Assembly (NCBI GenBank): GCA_031549265.1
Contig: JAVBQB010000002.1
Location: 868,001-932,000 of the forward strand
Direction: 5' to 3'
Origin: JAVBQB01 sp031549265
Lineage (GTDB): Bacteria > Bacillota > Clostridia > Oscillospirales > JAVBQB01
Length of the DNA stretch: 64,000 nucleotides
Every line of letters begins with the position of its first letter. The stretch's first letter is position 1. Both the position numbers and the translations under genes were made by a program. Shown here piece by piece: positions 52,275 through 60,789 of this stretch. Below the pieces are notes generated by a model that worked only from the letters and a program-made list of their open reading frames with translations, did not search any database and was not told where the DNA came from.

Positions 52275-53426
52275 TTAGCTGGCTTTTGCGAAAGAAATTG
52301 TTTCGGTCTTTTCGTTGTAAAATGCCATAGAAAGCATGTTTTCAATAGAAACTCCGTAACCCTTGACCGGGTCGTTGACTAATACGTGCGTGACAGCGCC
52401 GACAAGTTTTCCGTTTTGAATTATCGGGCTGCCGCTCATACCCTGGACGATGCCGCCGGTTATTTCAAGCAGCCTGGGATCGGTTACCTCAATTGTCATG
52501 TTGCGCGTGGTGTCATTTTTGTCTGGATAGACACGTGTGATTTGAATGTTGAACGTTTCGGTCAAGTCTCCTTCCACATTAGATAATATTGTAGCGGGGC
52601 CGACTGTGATTTCATCAAACCGCGCAATCGGTATTGCTGTTTTCCCTTCGGCAAGGCCGGTCTCGGTAAGCTTGCCGAAAATGCCGGTATCGCTGTTAGC
52701 GTAAAGTGATCCGATGATTGTACTTGCAGTGAAATCTCCTTGCAGTTCACCCGGACTTCCGGAGCGGCCTTTTTTGACGCCCGCGACAGTAGATTGAACG
52801 ATTGCGCCTGAGGACAGCGGCATCAGCTGCATGGTGTCTACATCATTTATACCATGCCCCAGCGCGCCAAAAACGTTCGATTTGGGATCGAAGAATGTCA
52901 TTGTGCCGATCCCGGCCATGCTGTCACGCAGCCAGACTCCAAGTTTGTATGAATCTTTCTCTGATTTAATAGGAGTTACAGTCGCCTGCAGCGGTTTGCC
53001 GGCGCGTGTATAACTGATTGAGAGCGCTTCGCCGGACGAGTTTTTGAGAATATTCTGGAGAGTTTCGATGCTGTCGAGGCGGGTCGAATTGATCTGGGTC
53101 AGGATGTCGCCTTCGGTGATACCGGATTCAAAAGCGGGGGAGGCGGAGGTTCCGTCCGACTTGAGCTCCGAGCTGCCGACAACTATAAGCCCAGCGGAGA
53201 AAAGCTTGACGCCAACTGTATGGCCGAGAGGGATAAGTTCTTTTGCGACAGGTTCTGAGGCGGGAGCGATTATTTCCTGTGAGAGGTTCGGGTCTTCGGG
53301 CAGATCGAGCGTGATTTCATCCATCGCTGCGGTCGCGGTAAAAGTGGTTGCCGCCAGGAAAACAGATATAATGCAGGCACACGCCAGCTGAGATTTCAAT
53401 CGGCTCAGGATGTGTTTAAAGTTCAT
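52275..53426 (-). CDS. spoIVB: SpoIVB signalling serine peptidase
   Basis: The 383-residue protein has a signal/anchor helix (about 12-33), a PDZ domain (about 95-155, SGITEGDILTQINST) and the SpoIVB peptidase domain with FGALGHGI (His) and GMSGSPIIQNGKLVGAVTHV (catalytic Ser). It is made in the forespore, crosses to the intermembrane space and triggers pro-sigma-K processing. AGGGG precedes the ATG. Confidence 0.96.
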   Translation of the reverse strand: MNFKHILSRLKSQLACACIISVFLAATTFTATAAMDEITLDLPEDPNLSQEIIAPASEPVAKELIPLGHTVGVKLFSAGLIVVGSSELKSDGTSASPAFESGITEGDILTQINSTRLDSIETLQNILKNSSGEALSISYTRAGKPLQATVTPIKSEKDSYKLGVWLRDSMAGIGTMTFFDPKSNVFGALGHGINDVDTMQLMPLSSGAIVQSTVAGVKKGRSGSPGELQGDFTASTIIGSLYANSDTGIFGKLTETGLAEGKTAIPIARFDEITVGPATILSNVEGDLTETFNIQITRVYPDKNDTTRNMTIEVTDPRLLEITGGIVQGMSGSPIIQNGKLVGAVTHVLVNDPVKGYGVSIENMLSMAFYNEKTETISFAKAS

Positions 53427-53984
53427 CTGGTACCCCTATATTCAACTAAATCAAATAAATGAAATAAAACAATATATTTTGCCATTGGTAAAATTGATAT
53501 ATTAGCAGTGCTACATCTATAATATGTGCTGAAAAGGACAAAATAATTGGCGTGAATGTATGCTAAAAGTAAAATATTCTTACACACAAATGTTTTCTGT
53601 CATTCTCTTCATAGAATTAAGAGACAATTTATAAAAAACAAAATTTTTTTCAAAAACCATTGACTTAATTCATATTTGCTAATAAAATTGATAGGAAAGG
53701 AAACTAAAAGATCATTATCTATAGATTATAGTATTTCATCTCATTTGGCAATCAATTTTAATGCAGTAATAATTTTATAATTTCTTGTTTTTATTTACAT
53801 TATTGCCCATACTCGTATGGTTTTCTAACTGTTAGCGGTTAGTTTATTGCTAATTCAAAATAAATTATTTTTTAACAAAGACTCAATTTAATTATATTAA
53901 TGATAATATAATTATATAATTCTTGCCCACAAATTGCTATTATATCAGTGTTGGCAATTTTGGTGCGTTGTTTTGGAGCACATG
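53427..53984. other. Very AT-rich intergenic region without genes
   Basis: This 558-bp gap separates the divergent spoIVB and PocR/AraC genes. I find no ORF with a ribosome binding site and no tRNA. TATAAT occurs at 53907-53912 and 53915-53920, but no good -35 lies at proper spacing, so the promoter of the regulator gene is not certain. Confidence 0.55.
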
Positions 53985-55268
53985 ATGGTTGACTACTCTG
54001 TAACCGGTACCGATATTGACTACAAAAAAGCCATAGATTGCGCAAAGTCGTTTTCAGCGACCTGCGGGGTCAACTGCGTCATTCTGACAACAGAAGGCGA
54101 GGTTGTACACGAGGAGCGCGTTGCGGGCGTTGGCTGCGAATTTTGCCATTTGCTGGAAGAAATTACTGGCAAGCCCAAGAACTGCTCGACATTGCACGTT
54201 TATGGAAGCTACCAGTCAGAGCGGTTTGGCGGACGGTATATCTATTTTTGCCCGTCCGGTATGGTTTATTTCGCATCGCCCATAACTTTTGGCGGTACCA
54301 TGAAGGCTTCGCTTGTCGGCGGGCCGGTTATGATTATCGACAAAGACGAGTACATTGAGCACGATATTTTAGAGAAGAATAGTATCCCACCCGAGCGGCT
54401 GCCTGAGTTTGAACAGCTTCTGCATAATTTCATATCGGTCAAGCCCGAGATGGTCAATCATTATGCGCGGATGCTGTATATTGTTTCGACATATCTCAGC
54501 GACGACGACCGTTATCAGATCATTGACCATGAAGAGCTTCAGATCCAGCAGCAGAGGATCAACGAGTACATTCAGTCGATCAAGTCCGACGAAAAAGTGG
54601 TCAAGTACCCGCTCAGCAAAGAAAAGGAACTGCTGGAAGCTATTACCGAGGGCAACCAGGAAACGGTTCAGCGCCTTCTTAATGAAGTGCTGGGGCACAT
54701 TTTCTTTTCCAGTGGCGGAGCATTGGACATTATCCGGACAAGGGTCATGGAGCTGCTGGTGCTGCTTTCCAGAGCCTCGATCGACGGCGGCGCGGATATG
54801 GATCTCTCGTTTGAGCTCAGCTACAAGTATCTCAGTGAGATGACAAAGCTCAATACGATTGAGGAACTGTCGCTGTGGCTGTCCAGGGCGATCGTAAGAT
54901 TTACGAACCACGTCTTTAACCTGACCGATGTCAAGCATAAAGACGTTATGTTCAAAGTAATTGACTATATTAAGCGGAATTACATGTACAAGCTTACGCT
55001 TGAAGATGTGTCCAAGTATGTTTTCCTTTCCCCGTCATATCTCAGCAAGATTTTTAAGGACGAGATGCGCTGCACTTTTAACCTCTACCTTAACCGTTTG
55101 CGCATAGAAAAAAGCAAGATTATCTTGCTTTCCGGACGGCAGAGCATTGTTGAAGTTTGCGAGATGGTCGGATTTGACGATCAGAGCTATTTTACGAAGG
55201 TCTTTAAGAAGATGACGGGAGTGACGCCCGCGAAGTTCCGCGAACGCCGCGGCCAATCGGGCAATTAA
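53985..55268 (+). CDS. PocR-domain AraC-family transcriptional regulator
   Basis: The 427-residue protein has an N-terminal PocR ligand-binding domain (about 10-170) with the characteristic Cys pattern (GVGCEFCHLLEE, KNCSTL, YIYFCPSGMVYFASPI). A linker and an AraC HTH pair follow at about 325-425 (LTLEDVSKYVFLSPSYLSKIF, IVEVCEMVGFDDQSYFTKVFKKMTG). PocR domains sense small molecules and often control cobalamin-dependent catabolism. GGAG is 6 nt before the ATG at 53985. It lies 44 bp upstream of a corrinoid protein gene, its probable target. Confidence 0.9.
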   Translation: MVDYSVTGTDIDYKKAIDCAKSFSATCGVNCVILTTEGEVVHEERVAGVGCEFCHLLEEITGKPKNCSTLHVYGSYQSERFGGRYIYFCPSGMVYFASPITFGGTMKASLVGGPVMIIDKDEYIEHDILEKNSIPPERLPEFEQLLHNFISVKPEMVNHYARMLYIVSTYLSDDDRYQIIDHEELQIQQQRINEYIQSIKSDEKVVKYPLSKEKELLEAITEGNQETVQRLLNEVLGHIFFSSGGALDIIRTRVMELLVLLSRASIDGGADMDLSFELSYKYLSEMTKLNTIEELSLWLSRAIVRFTNHVFNLTDVKHKDVMFKVIDYIKRNYMYKLTLEDVSKYVFLSPSYLSKIFKDEMRCTFNLYLNRLRIEKSKIILLSGRQSIVEVCEMVGFDDQSYFTKVFKKMTGVTPAKFRERRGQSGN

Positions 55269-55312
55269 TACTGCGCGTCCATTATTTATATATTTTAAGG
55301 AGAGAGTTAGAA

Positions 55313-55945
55313 ATGAGCAATTTTGCAGAGATCTCTGAAGCCCTACAGAAGGGCAAAGCCAAAGCAGTAGGCGAGCTCGTCCAGAAAGCAATCGACGGCG
55401 GAGCTTCCCCCAAGGATATCCTCGATCAGGGTCTTCTTTCCGGCATGAATGAGATTGGTGAAAAATTTAAGAATAACGATATCTTCGTTCCTGAAGTTCT
55501 GATGGCTGCCCGCGCTATGAACGCTGGCGTCGCCCTGTTGAGACCCCTCCTGGTAAAATCAGGCGTTAAGCCCCTCGGCAAGATCGTCATCGGTACCGTT
55601 AAGGGCGACCTGCATGACATCGGCAAGAACCTTGTTCGCATGATGTTTGAAGGCAAAGGCTTTGAAGTTATCGACCTCGGCGTTGATGTATCAGCTGACG
55701 ATTACATCAAGACCGCTGTCGACAATGATGCTATCATCATTGCCTGCGCTGCGATGCTGACCACAACCACCGCTACCATGAAAGAAGTCATTGACAAACT
55801 CAGCGCTATGGGCAAAAGAGATCAGTTCAAAGTTATGGTCGGTGGCGCTCCCATCAACCAGAAATTCTGCGAAACAATCGGCGCCGACGCTTATTCCGCT
55901 GACGCTGCCGCCGCTGCTGACAGAGCCGTTGCTTTTGTTCAGTAA
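55313..55945 (+). CDS. Corrinoid (cobalamin-binding) methyltransferase partner protein
   Basis: The 210-residue protein has an N-terminal four-helix cap (B12-binding 2) and a Rossmann B12 domain with the base-off motif D99-L-H101-D-I-G (GDLHDIGKNLV). It resembles MtbC/MttC/MtaC-type proteins that carry a methyl group from a substrate-specific methyltransferase. Codon choice is more biased than in its neighbours, suggesting strong expression. No methyltransferase or reactivator is adjacent in the window, so its partners are elsewhere. AAGGAGAG precedes the ATG. Confidence 0.9.
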   Translation: MSNFAEISEALQKGKAKAVGELVQKAIDGGASPKDILDQGLLSGMNEIGEKFKNNDIFVPEVLMAARAMNAGVALLRPLLVKSGVKPLGKIVIGTVKGDLHDIGKNLVRMMFEGKGFEVIDLGVDVSADDYIKTAVDNDAIIIACAAMLTTTTATMKEVIDKLSAMGKRDQFKVMVGGAPINQKFCETIGADAYSADAAAAADRAVAFVQ

Positions 55946-55965
55946 TCACTAACGTAGTTTAGTTG

Positions 55966-56002
55966 AAGTCCGCAAATGATAATCATTTGCGGACTTTTTT
56001 AT
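55966..56002 (+). terminator. Terminator after the corrinoid gene
   Basis: AAGTCCGCAAATGAT (55966-55980) pairs perfectly with ATCATTTGCGGACTT (55982-55996), followed by TTTTAT. It also faces the end of spoVFB. Confidence 0.9.
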
Positions 56003-56562
56003 ATTAGTATAGGCTGCAACTGCAGATTTTCCATCGCCGCCTCAACACACGGACCGATCAGATCAAGGTTGGCGACGATCGAGGTCGGCTTTTTAATCGG
56101 GTCATCCTGCCCAAACGGCACGAAGAACACATGTTTCCTCGATAGCAGCTTTCCGATATTTGAAGCGCAGCCGGAAAGCCCGTCGTTTGTCGATATTGAA
56201 ATAACCAGCGGGCGTCCGTTTCTGAGATGGGCTTTTGCGGCCATCGTCACAGCGCTGTCAGTGATTCCGGCGGATATCTTACTTAGTGTATTACCTGTGC
56301 AGGGGGCGATAATCAGGACGTCCAGCAGGGCTTTTGGCCCTATTGGCTCAACTTCGGAAATTGTATGTAAAATCGGCTGTTTGCATATTGTTTCCACTTG
56401 CGTTATGAAGCTGTCAGCGGTTCCAAATCGGGTGTCGGTATTGTATGTAGTCTCTGACATGATTGGGGTTATATCATATTCTTCGGTAAGACTCTTGAGA
56501 ACGTCAACTGCACGCTGTAGCGTGCAGAACGACGCGCACATTGCGAATCCGGCTCTCAGCAA
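55999..56562 (-). CDS. spoVFB: Dipicolinate synthase subunit B
   Basis: The 187-residue flavoprotein-fold protein has VEPIGPKALLDVLIIAPCTGNTLSKI, GITDSAVTMAAKAHLRN, PLVISISTNDGL and FFVPFGQDDPIKKPTSIVA. These match SpoVFB closely. With subunit A it makes dipicolinic acid for the spore core. I chose the TTG at 56562 (AAGGGG 9 nt upstream); it overlaps no domain loss. The gene follows spoVFA directly. Confidence 0.94.
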   Translation of the reverse strand: MLRAGFAMCASFCTLQRAVDVLKSLTEEYDITPIMSETTYNTDTRFGTADSFITQVETICKQPILHTISEVEPIGPKALLDVLIIAPCTGNTLSKISAGITDSAVTMAAKAHLRNGRPLVISISTNDGLSGCASNIGKLLSRKHVFFVPFGQDDPIKKPTSIVANLDLIGPCVEAAMENLQLQPILI

Positions 56563-56567
56563 TTTAG

Positions 56568-57437
56568 TTATCCCCTTTCTTTGATTATGTTTAGAATAGT
56601 TGATTTGATCGCCCTGCCCGACGAGATCGGCGCCACTTTTCCCGGCAATGACAGCGCCCATATGCATTTTATCCCGAGGCTTCCGGCGGCCTTAAAGTCG
56701 ATTCCGCCGGGCCTTGACGCGAGATCGATACATAAGCATTCCGGCTTGAGCAATTTGAGTGACCGTTCGTCTATGACCATTGCCGGAACTGTGTTGACCA
56801 GGAAGTCATATTCAGGAAGCCTTTGATCAAGCTCGCTGCTGAAGACTCCGTTAAGCCCGTTCGCGTCCAGCCAGACCATGTCTGAATACTTCCGGACGGC
56901 GACAGTCACATTTGCGCCAAAGCTCTTTAAAAGGCTCGCGAGCATTTTTCCTATCCTGCCATAACCGATAACGAGACATTTCGACCGATTAATAGTTATT
57001 GGCAGTTCTTCCAGGAGTATCTGTATGGCGCCTTCAGCGGTCGGGATGGCGTTAGCGACGGTGAGCTCTTCCCGCTCATAGTAGTCAGTTATCTCGATTC
57101 CCAAACTGTCGGCCAGTGTTTTCGCGTCAGGCTTCACCAATCCGGCGAGAACCTGGGTTGTGGGGTTTATGCACCCCAACAGATCTTTCAAAGCCAGTGG
57201 AGAGTTGGCGAAGGGACAATTGATATTTCCGGATTCGGAACATAACGGCAGCGGCAGGATAACATAATCCAGCTCGCTTGTTTTGAAGCTAGCGATTTCT
57301 ATTGTATCCGCCCCGGCGGGCGAGTGGTCTCCCATAGCGCAAACGTACACGGTGTGGCCGTCTTTGATAAGCATCTCCGCTAAAGCGATTTGCCTGAGGT
57401 CGCCTCCGACGACCGCAAAGTTATATCTCTTTTCCAT
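56568..57437 (-). CDS. spoVFA: Dipicolinate synthase subunit A
   Basis: The 289-residue protein has an N-terminal FAVVGGDLRQIALAEML, a DpaA domain, and a second NAD(P)-binding fold LVIGYGRIGKMLASLLKSFG. Near the end it has CIDLASRPGGIDF and WALSLPGKVAP. GGAGTGATAAT lies before the ATG. It is expressed in the mother cell in Bacillus. Together with spoVFB it forms a two-gene operon. Confidence 0.95.
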   Translation of the reverse strand: MEKRYNFAVVGGDLRQIALAEMLIKDGHTVYVCAMGDHSPAGADTIEIASFKTSELDYVILPLPLCSESGNINCPFANSPLALKDLLGCINPTTQVLAGLVKPDAKTLADSLGIEITDYYEREELTVANAIPTAEGAIQILLEELPITINRSKCLVIGYGRIGKMLASLLKSFGANVTVAVRKYSDMVWLDANGLNGVFSSELDQRLPEYDFLVNTVPAMVIDERSLKLLKPECLCIDLASRPGGIDFKAAGSLGIKCIWALSLPGKVAPISSGRAIKSTILNIIKERG

Positions 57438-57561
57438 ATTATCACTCCAGAATAGGCATATGGCATCAACTGCCCAAGGTCACATTACAGTCTATTCAGC
57501 ACGCCGTTAGCAGGTGACGGGATTATTAATGACAAAATCATTATATTCATTCACAATTAAA

Positions 57562-57593
57562 AACGTCTCTCCGGATTTTTCCGGAGAGACGTT
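57562..57593 (-). terminator. Terminator of cca
   Basis: AACGTCTCTCCGG (57562-57574) and CCGGAGAGACGTT (57581-57593) form a perfect 13-bp stem. On the minus strand it is followed by TTTAATTG. The cca stop (57592-57594) overlaps the stem. Confidence 0.85.
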
Positions 57594-58794
57594 ATTCAAT
57601 AGGGTTAATGAGCCGCTGTTTGGCCATGAGCAGGAGCGCGTACCTGTTGTTGTCGGTGGGATGGGCAATAACGTAATCCAGCAAGAATCGGAGCGTAAGA
57701 CCAATTTCAAAGCCGTTATCAAATCCAATTTCCAGCAAGTCCCGTCCGTTCACGGCAAGTGTGCCGGTTGAATAGCATTCGCCTGAACGTATGACTGAGT
57801 TCAGCTGACCGGTAAACGCATGTCCGCCAAACTCCAGGTCGGCGAGCGCGGCGACACATCGAACGACCGGCTCGCTTTCGCGTGAAAGCAGGTTTTTCCA
57901 CGTGGTGGGCGCATCTGCCGGCGGATCAGAATAATTCAGCAGCGCCTTCGAACAGACCGAGATGGTATGCCTGTCAAGTTTGAGATCCCTGAGAAAGGCA
58001 GGGGGAGATTCTATTTGCCCAGATTTTAGCAGAAGATGGCAAAAAGCGCAAATGCGAATCGTCTGATCATAGGAAAGGTACCCGACCCTGGAGATATAAT
58101 CAACCGGCGTGCCGGGGATAAGGAGATATCTGTTCAGTAGCCCGAGTTCGAGTATGCGATTAATAAGACCCGTACGGGAAGTCATAAGTATTTTGCAAAG
58201 CTCGGCGCAAATGCGCTCGCTGGACAGGGCGGCGCAGCGATCAGAGCATATTGCTGCCGCAGCCATGGTCTCGCGGTCAATCGCAAAGCCCAGCACAGAC
58301 GAAAACCGAAAAGCCCGAAAGATTCGCAGCGCGTCCTCGCGAAACCGCATTACAGGATCGCCCACGCAGCGCACAGTTTTCGCGTCGATATCGCGCGCGC
58401 CGAAAAACGGATCTACAATTTCGCCCTCGCGCCGCATGGCCATGGCGTTCATCGTGAAGTCCCGCCTGGAGAGATCGGTGACAAGATCAGTCTGGAAACT
58501 GACATTGTCAGGCCGCCGACCATCGGAATAGTCGCCGTCGGATCTGAACGTAGTCACCTCGACCGAACCGCGCCCGGATAAAACAGTTACTGTGCCGTGC
58601 TTAATGCCTGACGGAAATGTTCGGCGAAATTCGGCCATTACCTGACAAGGAGTCGCGGAGGTCGCAACATCCCAGTCTGACGGCCGGCGGTTCATATAAA
58701 GATCCCGTACACATCCCCCGACGAGAACGGCTTCAAATCCCGCCGACTCCAATTTCTCAATTATTGCGAGCACATGATTTGGAACTGAACTCAT
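57592..58794 (-). CDS. cca: CCA tRNA nucleotidyltransferase / poly(A) polymerase family
   Basis: The 400-residue class II nucleotidyltransferase has the head motif LVGGCVRDLYMNRRPSDWDVATSA (catalytic DxD), HGTVTV, SRRDFTMNAMAM and RFREDALRIFRAFRFSSVLGF. It restores CCA ends of tRNAs; poly(A) polymerase is the related alternative. Its ATG overlaps the upstream glycosyltransferase stop by 4 bp. No HD domain is visible. Confidence 0.9.
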   Translation of the reverse strand: MSSVPNHVLAIIEKLESAGFEAVLVGGCVRDLYMNRRPSDWDVATSATPCQVMAEFRRTFPSGIKHGTVTVLSGRGSVEVTTFRSDGDYSDGRRPDNVSFQTDLVTDLSRRDFTMNAMAMRREGEIVDPFFGARDIDAKTVRCVGDPVMRFREDALRIFRAFRFSSVLGFAIDRETMAAAAICSDRCAALSSERICAELCKILMTSRTGLINRILELGLLNRYLLIPGTPVDYISRVGYLSYDQTIRICAFCHLLLKSGQIESPPAFLRDLKLDRHTISVCSKALLNYSDPPADAPTTWKNLLSRESEPVVRCVAALADLEFGGHAFTGQLNSVIRSGECYSTGTLAVNGRDLLEIGFDNGFEIGLTLRFLLDYVIAHPTDNNRYALLLMAKQRLINPIE

Positions 58795-59912
58795 AAAGGC
58801 TTGCGTTTATTGGGGTTGACTATAAAATTGCACAGTTCTTCGGTTGCGTTAAGTGAATTAATGAGCTCAATGCCGCGTTCGATCATTGTGAGGCGTTCAG
58901 GGTTGTAAAAGAGACTGTGTACCGCCTCCGCAACGCTGAAGTTCTTGGACACCAGCAAAGAAACTCCGTTATTGGTCAGAAAATCGACATTTCGCTCTTC
59001 CTGTCCCGGAATCGGGTTGACCAGAATCATGGGAACGCGCTTTGCCATAGCTTCTGTAACGGTAAGACCGCCCGGCTTGGTAATCAGACAGTCGGCGGCG
59101 TCCATCATAACGTCGACATTGTTGACGAATCCATAAACGTGTCTCGGATGGTTTTGGGGCAGCGTGTTTATTTTGGAGTAAATCTTCTTATTGTTGCCGC
59201 AGACACAAAGAATTTGCATAGGCATGTCCATGCTGTCCACCGACGCTACGATTTTTTCCATGTTGCCGTGGCCCATACTGCCGCTCATAACCATAATTGT
59301 GTGCAGGTTCTCGTCCAGTCCCAGTGTCTTGCGGGCGGTTTTCTTGTCCAGCTTTTTATAAAAACGAGTGTCTACCGGAATGCCGAATGGCAGAATGCGT
59401 TTCGGATGAATGTTTTTGAGGGCGGGGTTTTTCAAAAGAAGGGGACTGGCGATGACGAAGTAATCCATGTTATCGAGCTCATTCCAGAAAGGGTGAATGG
59501 TATAATCGGTAATTATCCCTATCATCGGAACTTTCAGAACGCCGCGCGATTTAAGCTCGTTTATTACCAATCCGGCCAGCGAATGGGTGCAGACAATTGC
59601 CTCCGGGCAGAACTCGCTAAAAAACTTAGCGAATTTCGTCGCCCAGATTTCGGCCGCAAACTTACCCATAAGGTATTTGCGGGTAAAGCGGTTGTTTTCC
59701 AGCAATGAGTACAGGTGTCCGTATTGATACGGCGCAAATTTGGCATAGAGCAGGTATCCTTTGTCGACCGTGTCATACACCAGCTTGCTTATGTACTTAA
59801 ACAAGTCAATCGACTGCACCTCGGCGCCGTGTTCTTCCAGGGAGGATACCAGCGCTTTTGCGGTCGCGTGATGACCATAACCTGCTGTAACTGATAGTGT
59901 GAGAACTCTCAT
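58791..59912 (-). CDS. MGDG synthase/UgtP-like glycosyltransferase
   Basis: The 373-residue GT-B protein begins MRVLTLSVTAGYGHHATAKAL and has GIITDYTIHPFW, PFGIPVD, MSGSMGHGN, and the UDP-sugar site TKPGGLTVTEAMAKRVPMIL. The family makes diacylglycerol glycolipids or acts like MurG. It probably makes membrane glycolipids or a lipoteichoic acid anchor. The ATG at 59912 (CCGGAG upstream) is preferred to 59960. It shares a transcript with cca. Confidence 0.88.
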   Translation of the reverse strand: MRVLTLSVTAGYGHHATAKALVSSLEEHGAEVQSIDLFKYISKLVYDTVDKGYLLYAKFAPYQYGHLYSLLENNRFTRKYLMGKFAAEIWATKFAKFFSEFCPEAIVCTHSLAGLVINELKSRGVLKVPMIGIITDYTIHPFWNELDNMDYFVIASPLLLKNPALKNIHPKRILPFGIPVDTRFYKKLDKKTARKTLGLDENLHTIMVMSGSMGHGNMEKIVASVDSMDMPMQILCVCGNNKKIYSKINTLPQNHPRHVYGFVNNVDVMMDAADCLITKPGGLTVTEAMAKRVPMILVNPIPGQEERNVDFLTNNGVSLLVSKNFSVAEAVHSLFYNPERLTMIERGIELINSLNATEELCNFIVNPNKRKPL

Positions 59913-60178
59913 TATTGTCTCCGGACTGAATATTTGGCTACCCCTTGGGTTATAATCCACCTACATTATAATTGAAATTAATACCATCTGCAAGCGAATA
60001 AACGAACTTCTTGCAGCATTCGCATAAAACTGCAGCAAATGAGTATAGAATCTCTTTGACACTGAAGCATTAATAACAAACAAAGGCGAAACCAAACCCT
60101 TCCGGAGAATTTCGGAACGGGCAATGGATTTCGCCGTCGTGGGATTAAAACAGCGGATCAGAACTGGTTGTCCAGCGT

Positions 60179-60439
60179 TTAGTCAACGCATTCCGCAAGG
60201 TACTTCTCAATTACAATACGTTCTAATCTCTCACGCATTTGAGCATTGATAGGATGGGCAATATCGCTGAAACCGCCGTCGGGAAGCTTACGCGACGGCA
60301 TTGCCAGAAAGAGTTTTTCGGGGCCTTCAATGACCTTGATATCATGCACGGTGAATTCACCGTCAAAACTGACGCTGACAAGTGCACGCATTCTGCCATC
60401 GGTCTCGATTCTTTTTATTCTGACTTCTGTTATTTCCAA
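60179..60439 (-). CDS. spoVG: Septation/sporulation regulator SpoVG
   Basis: The 86-residue protein begins MEITEVRIKRIETDGRMRAL and has VHDIKVIEGPEKLFLAMPSRK and the DIAHPIN motif, matching SpoVG. In Firmicutes it binds nucleic acid and affects septation and gene expression. The TTG at 60439 is set by GGAG 7 nt upstream and by the family start. The upstream gap 60440-60789 (350 bp) holds no gene; it contains the murC promoter. Confidence 0.96.
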   Translation of the reverse strand: MEITEVRIKRIETDGRMRALVSVSFDGEFTVHDIKVIEGPEKLFLAMPSRKLPDGGFSDIAHPINAQMRERLERIVIEKYLAECVD

Positions 60440-60692
60440 AGTATACGCTCCAATCATCTAAATAATTGTAATTTTTCGATTGACTTACAATTAACTGTTT
60501 CTATTTTTTCCTGGTCACAATATAATAATACTGTGTTGTGCTGAGATAATTTGCTTGGGCTACATCGTGCAATGGATTTTGCGTTTTTCGGTTTAATAAA
60601 GTTTGTTTTGGCGGCATTGCTAAAGCTGCAGGTGTGGCGCTTGGAAGAAGGATCATAATTATGACACTAAATCACAATTGGCTTTAATTCTA

Positions 60693-60721
60693 TTGACTGA
60701 CCGGCATCCATGCATTAGAAT
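60693..60721 (+). promoter_or_regulatory. murC promoter
   Basis: TTGACT (60693-60698), a 17-bp spacer and TAGAAT (60716-60721) lie about 70 bp before the murC ATG. Confidence 0.7.
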
Positions 60722-60789
60722 GTTCAGGAATCGAAAAATTGCATTTTATCAAATTCCCGCAGGGTTATGAATTGTTCGGAGGTCGCAAC

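Noticed and set aside
58917..59708. 263-residue plus-strand ORF
   Set aside because: Antisense to the glycosyltransferase gene; no domain or start signal.
60450..60560. Sigma-H promoter for spoVG
   Set aside because: An AGGAAAAAA stretch exists on the minus strand, but a GAAT-type -10 at proper spacing is not convincing.
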